A program made the translations under genes and the position numbers. Shown one piece after another: positions 30,380-32,758 of a DNA stretch of 32,758 bases (the first letter of the stretch is position 1; each line of letters starts with the position of its first letter). The notes beneath the pieces are model-generated. The model saw only the letters and a list, made by a program, of their open reading frames with translations, was not told the DNA's origin and searched no databases. The stretch covers positions 1 to 32,758 of the forward strand of contig CAJCBL010000013.1 in the NCBI GenBank assembly GCA_903960515.1, in the 5' to 3' direction. The stretch is from an uncultured Verrucomicrobiota bacterium (GTDB lineage Bacteria > Verrucomicrobiota > Verrucomicrobiia > Opitutales > Opitutaceae).

Positions 30380-30898
30380 TGGCGTACCCTGCCGTTCTTC
30401 ATCCGCGGCGGCGGCTGGGGGCGGCGCGATGGTTCTGCCCCCTGCAGTACTGCCAGGCTGAGGGGCGCAGAGTTTGGGCGAAGACCGTGCTCAGCCGTGG
30501 CCATGCAAGTGCACCGCTTCGCCCTCGGGCAGTACCCGAACTGCGGTGTCTGCCGTTCGTAGGGGCGGACTTTGGGCCGGTACCGACTCGATCGCAGATG
30601 GTGCGCTGAGCCAGCGTTCTTCACTGCCTTGGTGGAGGACCTGCTGTTGATGGGAGGCGGATGAGCCGGCTGGGGCAATGCGTGTACCCGCGGGCCGAAG
30701 CCAGTGGGTGAGGTTTCGCTGCGGACCTCGTGTCTGGCCCGGGAGCATTCGCAACGAAACTCTCTAAGGAAATCCTGGGTCGCGCGTATCCTTGGTGTAA
30801 CCAACCCCAAAATCATGATCACGAAATTCGCATTCCTACCCCACAATCTCCCTGGGCTGTTTCGTCGGCTGCCGGCGGTCGCGTCGGTCGGCTACCTT
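30380..30898. other. 519-base gene-free stretch before the TonB-like gene
   Basis: Frames can be drawn on both strands but none shows a family feature, a signal peptide or a ribosome site, and the longest minus-strand frame overlaps the lipoprotein gene. On the plus strand, a frame with VHRFALGQYPNCGVCR is cut by a stop soon after, which could be a decayed gene. An ATG at 30815 in the TonB frame, with AAGGA ahead of it, offers an alternative longer start for that gene. No tRNA or other known RNA was recognised. Confidence 0.4.
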
Positions 30899-31588
30899 AT
30901 GCCACGCACGCGTTATTTCTTCGCTGGTATTTCCTTTTCCGTCGCGCTGCACGCCGCGGTGCTCTTCGGAATCAATCCGCCGCCGGTGAAACCGCCGGCG
31001 GCTGTTGGGATGGACCTGACGAAGGTGGTCACATGCGACCTCTTTCGGCCACAGGAAGAGCTGCCCAAACCCGAGCCCCAACCCGAGGAAAAGGAAACGA
31101 AGGAGTCGACGCCCGCAGAAGCGAGGAGCAACGAGTATGCGCGGTTTTCGGAGCCCATAGCCAGTCCGGTGGTTGGCGTAATCAGTATTGAGGTTCCCAA
31201 GCCGGATGTTGGCAAAGCGCCAAACATGAGCTCCAACCTCGGGGGTATCCCGGTGGGGCCGATCAAGGGCGGGTGCGGCGGGAAAGGCGAGATCATCCCT
31301 ATCGGTGACCTCGACAAGGTCCCCGTCGCCACCAGCCGGGTCGCGCCGCGGTATCCCTCCGAGCTCAAGCGTGCTGGAGTGGTTGGCACAGCGCTGCTGC
31401 GGTTCGTGGTCGACAGCCGCGGGGAGGTGACCGACATCGAGGTGGTGAGCGCCACACACCCCGAGTTCGGCGTGGCGGCGGCAGAGGCGATGCGCAGGTG
31501 GGCCTTCAGGGCCGGCATGAAGGACGGCAATCGGGTGAACACCCGCATGGAGATGCCTATGGGTTTCACGCTGGATCGCGGGGCCTGA
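30899..31588 (+). CDS. TonB-like energy transducer
   Basis: The 229-residue protein starts MPRTRYFFAGISFSVALHAAVLFG, a single N-terminal membrane anchor with the 'S..LHa..' pattern of TonB. A Pro/Glu/Lys-rich periplasmic spacer follows (ELPKPEPQPEEKETKE). The C-terminal TonB domain (about 145-225) reads VAPRYPSELKRAGVVGTALLRFVVDSRGEVTDIEVVSATHPEF and EAMRRWAFRAGM, which fits the family closely. TonB proteins connect the ExbB/ExbD motor to outer-membrane receptors. No exbB or exbD lies in the window. A start at 30815 would add 28 residues before the anchor. It is convergent with rsmE. Confidence 0.85.
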   Translation: MPRTRYFFAGISFSVALHAAVLFGINPPPVKPPAAVGMDLTKVVTCDLFRPQEELPKPEPQPEEKETKESTPAEARSNEYARFSEPIASPVVGVISIEVPKPDVGKAPNMSSNLGGIPVGPIKGGCGGKGEIIPIGDLDKVPVATSRVAPRYPSELKRAGVVGTALLRFVVDSRGEVTDIEVVSATHPEFGVAAAEAMRRWAFRAGMKDGNRVNTRMEMPMGFTLDRGA

Positions 31589-31670
31589 AGTGTACCCGTC
31601 ATGGCAGGAGAGTGCTTGCACGGGTGGACGGTATCCCGTGCTTGCCTGCTCTGGCGGAGAAGCGGATACC

Positions 31671-31694
31671 GCCCGAGGTTGCCATCCCTCGGGC
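31671..31694. terminator. Possible hairpin between convergent tonB-like and rsmE genes
   Basis: GCCCGAGG (31671-31678) pairs perfectly with CCTCGGGC (31687-31694) around an eight-base loop. It lies between the two stop codons, where a shared terminator is expected, but no T-run follows on either strand, so the call is weak. Confidence 0.35.
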
Positions 31695-31714
31695 GAGGGA
31701 AAGAGGCCCGGGCC

Positions 31715-32470
31715 TCAGGCGTTCTGCAGTTCGTAGCTGAGGATGCTCAGCGCGTAGACGGCGGCCGTCTCGCAGCGCAGCACCAGCGGTCCAAGGGTGA
31801 TCGGCTCGAAGCCGGCGTTCTTGGATATGCTCATCTCAGCGGGGGTGAAATCGCCCTCCGGGCCCACAAGCCAAAGCACGTTCTGCGGCGACCGTCCCTT
31901 CTCCTCGCGGAAACGGTTGAGCACGGTCTTGAGCGATTTCGCGCCGGGTTGCAGGCTGGCGATCAACTTGAGGTCGTAGCCCTTGGTGGCCTCCATGAAC
32001 GTGGCGGCACGCTGCACGGCCTGGATCTCGGGCAGGAAGGCGTTGCCGCACTGCTTGGCGGCTTCGATCGCTGCGGCGCGCCATTTCTCAAGCTTGTTTT
32101 CCTCGCGGTCTGCTTCGAGCTGCACCTCCGTGCGCTCGCTCACGAGCGGTACGATCCCGGCCACGCCGATCTCGGTGGCCTTGCGCACGATGGCGTCCAT
32201 GTATTTGCCCTTCGGCAACGCCTGGCCAAGCGTTACGGCGTAGGGCAGGGGCTTGATCTGCTGGGGGAAACGCACCTTCAGGCGCGCGTCGCGTTTGCCG
32301 ATGGCTGCAAGTTCGCAGATCCACTCGTGGCCGGCGCCGTCGAAGACCACTACGGTATCCCCCTCGCGGGCACGGTTCACGGAGACGAGGTGGTGGGCCT
32401 CCGTCTCATCCAGAACGATCTCAGCCGGTTCGCGACTGGGCGGGGAAAAAAACACGCGGAAATCAGGCAT
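31715..32470 (-). CDS. rsmE: 16S rRNA m3U1498 methyltransferase RsmE
   Basis: The 251-residue protein fits RsmE throughout. An N-terminal PUA-like part (DFRVFFSPPS, ETEAHHLVSVNRAREGDTVVVFDG) is followed by a SPOUT methyltransferase domain with LGQALPKGKYMDAIVRKATEIGV, PLVSERTEV, RWRAAAIEAAKQ-type helix (here KWRAAAIEAAKQCGN), and the knot motifs WLVGPEGDFTPAE and LGPLVLRCETAAVYALSIL. The enzyme methylates N3 of U1498 in 16S rRNA using S-adenosylmethionine. Family length is ~240-250, so it is complete. I start it at 32470 (MPDFRVFF); a frame to 32533 adds non-family residues. The first palindrome of the right-edge pair lies 67 bases upstream. Confidence 0.95.
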   Translation of the reverse strand: MPDFRVFFSPPSREPAEIVLDETEAHHLVSVNRAREGDTVVVFDGAGHEWICELAAIGKRDARLKVRFPQQIKPLPYAVTLGQALPKGKYMDAIVRKATEIGVAGIVPLVSERTEVQLEADREENKLEKWRAAAIEAAKQCGNAFLPEIQAVQRAATFMEATKGYDLKLIASLQPGAKSLKTVLNRFREEKGRSPQNVLWLVGPEGDFTPAEMSISKNAGFEPITLGPLVLRCETAAVYALSILSYELQNA

Positions 32471-32536
32471 TGGGCCAGCGAGGCGGCGGCGGCGCGGAGA
32501 GGCAAATCCGTTTTGTGCGACCTCTGTACCCAAAAA

Positions 32537-32572
32537 CGGCTGAAGCGCCCGGTTTCCCGGGCGCTTCAGCCG
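32537..32572 (-). terminator. 36-bp perfect palindrome, copy 1 (terminator-like on the minus strand)
   Basis: CGGCTGAAGCGCCCGG pairs over 16 bp with CCGGGCGCTTCAGCCG around a TTTC loop. On the minus strand the stem is followed by TTTTTGGG, so it can act as an intrinsic terminator for transcription arriving from the right, just before rsmE. The same palindrome with its flank ACTAACAAACT occurs again at 32707. The 134 bases between the two copies hold no recognisable gene. Confidence 0.65.
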
Positions 32573-32706
32573 ACTAACAAACTGAGAGACTTTATTCCTA
32601 CAAACCTACTAGCACAGGGAAAGACGCGGAGGACGGGGGAACGTTCAAAGTGAAAGGAAGAAATTTGTGGCTCCGAAAAACAACAACGCATCGCCGCCCC
32701 CTTAAA

Positions 32707-32742
32707 CGGCTGAAGCGCCCGGTTTCCCGGGCGCTTCAGCCG
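32707..32742. repeat. 36-bp perfect palindrome, copy 2
   Basis: This is an exact copy of the palindrome at 32537-32572, 170 bp to the right and in the same orientation with respect to its flank (ACTAACAAACT then A/GAGAG, the latter differing in one base). On the minus strand it is followed by TTTAAGGG, a weaker T-run. The window ends 16 bases later, so more copies may follow. Confidence 0.75.
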
Positions 32743-32758
32743 ACTAACAAACTAAGAG

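Noticed and set aside
30298-30846. A 182-codon minus-strand frame
   Set aside because: It overlaps the 3' end of the lipoprotein gene, has no family features and no start signal.
32537-32742. CRISPR array
   Set aside because: Only two copies, 170 bp apart, each a full perfect palindrome, and no cas gene; spacing and structure do not fit.

Overview
The window is GC-rich bacterial chromosome carrying the remains of a prophage tail module at its left end, with an IS607-like element inserted in it. I infer a Verrucomicrobiota host, perhaps Opitutales. The reasons are the style of the TonB-like protein, an intergenic repeat of the type 'AGGGCACGGAGAACACAGAG' that I associate with that group, and almost no Shine-Dalgarno sequences in front of the chromosomal genes. 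This is moderate to low confidence, because the window has no rRNA or marker protein that settles it.

Positions 1-10500, damaged prophage tail module. On the plus strand are the 3' end of a tail tape-measure gene (1-579) and a BR0599/DUF2163-like tail gene (716-3073) that breaks off inside a C-terminal LamG-like domain. An IS607-like element follows (about 3070 to about 5880-6180). It has three overlapping genes: an unknown 173-residue protein, a serine-recombinase TnpA and a TnpB-family nuclease, ending in a strongly folded stretch that is a candidate omega RNA. On the minus strand, read from 10500 down to 6188, come the missing end of the LamG domain, an NlpC/P60 peptidase, a small protein, a tail hub/tip protein and an unknown distal protein. 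The simplest reading is that the transposon entered the LamG gene and that everything downstream, up to the chromosome junction near 10500, was then inverted.

Positions 10578-15482, envelope-stress-like cluster on the plus strand: a membrane-anchored coiled-coil protein, a PspA/Vipp1-family (bacterial ESCRT-III-like) protein, a lipoprotein, an antitoxin relic, a coiled-coil zinc-ribbon protein and a large AAA+ ATPase with a degenerate N-terminal AAA half and an active C-terminal one. The combination resembles an ESCRT-III/Vps4 pair with accessory proteins.

Positions 15483-18987: a Ski2-like helicase with a cysteine cluster. A copy of its last ~190 bp lies 1.2 kb away, and a ParE-type toxin-antitoxin pair plus small repeats sit between the two copies.

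Positions 19264-32470, ordinary chromosomal genes: a secreted alpha/beta-hydrolase-like protein without the nucleophile serine, a secreted conserved protein, a chemotaxis receptor, a Spy/CpxP-like periplasmic protein, a DEAD-box-type RNA helicase with a disordered basic N-terminus, a stand-alone DHp-like protein convergent with a hybrid histidine kinase, a copper-type P1B ATPase, a BamE-like lipoprotein, a TonB-like protein and the 16S rRNA methyltransferase RsmE. The right edge carries two identical 36-bp perfect palindromes 170 bp apart. I saw no tRNA, rRNA or CRISPR array.
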